Assembly: GCA_029557965.1 (NCBI GenBank)
Contig: JAKQIM010000003.1
Span: 1-64,000 of the forward strand
Reading direction: 5' to 3'
DNA: 64,000 nucleotides
Origin: Chloroflexota bacterium
Lineage (GTDB): Bacteria > Chloroflexota > Anaerolineae > Anaerolineales > UBA4823
How positions within the stretch are numbered: the stretch's first letter is position 1; every line of letters starts with the position of its first letter. The notes under the pieces were generated by a model. It had not been told where the DNA came from and did no database searches. It was given only the letters and a program-made list of their open reading frames with translations. Below are positions 63,265 to 64,000 of the stretch, one piece after another. The translations under genes were made by a program, and so were the position numbers.

Positions 63265-64000
63265 TTAACGGGTAAGTTTTTTGTATTGGATGCGGTGGGG
63301 CGTATCGGCGGCGAGGCCCAGCTTTTGATGGCGGTCTGCCTCGTAATCTGAATAGTTGCCTTCTCGGAAAACGATCTGGCTGTCACCTTCAAAAGCCAGG
63401 ATGTGCGTAGCCACGCGATCTAAAAACCAGCGGTCGTGACTGACCACAATGGCACAGCCGGCAAAGTTTTCAACCGTTTCTTCAAGGGCGCGCAGTGTGT
63501 TCACGTCTAAGTCGTTGGTTGGCTCATCCAGCAGCAGCACGTTAGCGCCCTGCTTGAGGATCTTGGCGAGGTGGACCCGGTTGCGTTCACCGCCCGATAG
63601 GGAGCCTACTTTCTTTTGCTGGTCGCTGCCCAAAAAGTTGAAGCTGGCAACATAAGCGCGAGAATTGATCTTCCGGCTGCCGAGGGTGAGGGTTTCTTCG
63701 CCACCTGAGATCTCTTCCCAGACTGTTTTCTCGCCATCCAGCGTGGCACGCGATTGATCGACGTAGGCCATGTATACCGTCTGCCCGATCTTGATTTGCC
63801 CGGTATCGGGCTGTTCCTGGTTGGTGATCAGGCGCAGCAAGGTGGTCTTGCCGGCGCCGTTGGGGCCAATCACGCCGATAATGCTGCCGGGTGGAAGGCT
63901 GAGGTTGAGGTCATCGATCAACAAACGTTCGCTGTAACCTTTCGAAACGTGCTCGAAATCAATGACGATATCGCCCAGGCGCGGGCCGGGTGGAATGTAG
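63265..64000 (-). CDS. ettA: ABC-F protein, EttA type (5' part outside window)
   Basis: The C-terminal 244 residues of an ABC-F ATPase. Walker [11 protein letters not shown], signature [12 protein letters not shown], Walker [13 protein letters not shown] and the H-loop SHDRWFLDR are present; the tail ([16 protein letters not shown]) matches EttA, which gates entry of ribosomes into elongation according to energy state. The frame stays open to the window edge. Confidence 0.92.
   Translation of the reverse strand, partial: YIPPGPRLGDIVIDFEHVSKGYSERLLIDDLNLSLPPGSIIGVIGPNGAGKTTLLRLITNQEQPDTGQIKIGQTVYMAYVDQSRATLDGEKTVWEEISGGEETLTLGSRKINSRAYVASFNFLGSDQQKKVGSLSGGERNRVHLAKILKQGANVLLLDEPTNDLDVNTLRALEETVENFAGCAIVVSHDRWFLDRVATHILAFEGDSQIVFREGNYSDYEADRHQKLGLAADTPHRIQYKKLTR

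Overview
The window looks like chromosomal DNA of a bacterium of the Chloroflexota, most likely class Anaerolineae. This is an inference from overall gene style: very large secreted repeat proteins, two secreted proteins sharing an LPxxxK C-terminal tail, SpoIID-domain secreted proteins without sporulation genes, STAND ATPases with long TPR tracts, and an L25/CTC-type ribosomal protein. No rRNA or taxonomic marker search was possible. There is no phage, transposon, integron or CRISPR array; the region is mostly housekeeping with several accessory islands.

Layout. 1-6567 (minus): a four-gene cassette of two STAND-type P-loop ATPases (one with a long TPR tail), a 64-residue peptide gene with a strong Shine-Dalgarno, and a radical SAM enzyme cut by the window edge; start/stop overlaps couple the last three. 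This is the best candidate for an undescribed system and resembles in outline the actinobacterial FxsABCT (FxSxx-COOH) peptide-modification loci. 6628-13008 (minus): an AddAB-type helicase-nuclease pair. 13189-21854: enolase-superfamily epimerase, hisS, DegV, exonuclease III, scpA, OsmC, thioredoxin, murA (with Asp in place of the catalytic Cys), prepilin peptidase and a small P-loop kinase. 21898-24389 (minus): methyltransferase, SpoIIE-type phosphatase and a TrkA-like membrane protein lacking a K+ filter. 24505-29584: MoxR-DUF58 pair, an XRE regulator divergent from gmd around a perfect 12+12 bp palindrome, and an HTH-CHAD protein.

29672-41132 (minus) is a secreted/envelope block: a 2355-residue ExeM/NucH-like nuclease with DUF11 and cadherin-like repeats, a membrane protein, and two SpoIID-domain secreted proteins. 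41180-44658 (minus): DUF3267 metalloprotease-like protein, RsmC-like methyltransferase, MBL hydrolase and sirtuin. 44823-47537: rplY with a structured leader, a Nudix CoA pyrophosphatase, TrmI and a cold shock protein. 47589-53587 (minus): iscS, a cyclase-STAND-TPR regulator, mnmA and a small membrane protein in one overlapping operon, so sulfur donor and tRNA thiolase flank a signalling protein. 53759-55413: a hypothetical protein and an SPFH protein ending in an excisionase-type HTH. 55513-58505 (minus): plsX, fabF (catalytic His replaced by Tyr) and a membrane protein. Then tRNA-Leu(GAG), a polar amino acid ABC transporter operon with an internal terminator-like hairpin, htpG and the 3' part of ettA.

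Regulation. Convergent gene pairs are often separated by perfect stem-loops. At least eight genes have a -10-like hexamer only 6-9 bases before the start codon and no Shine-Dalgarno, suggesting leaderless or nearly leaderless mRNAs are common here.
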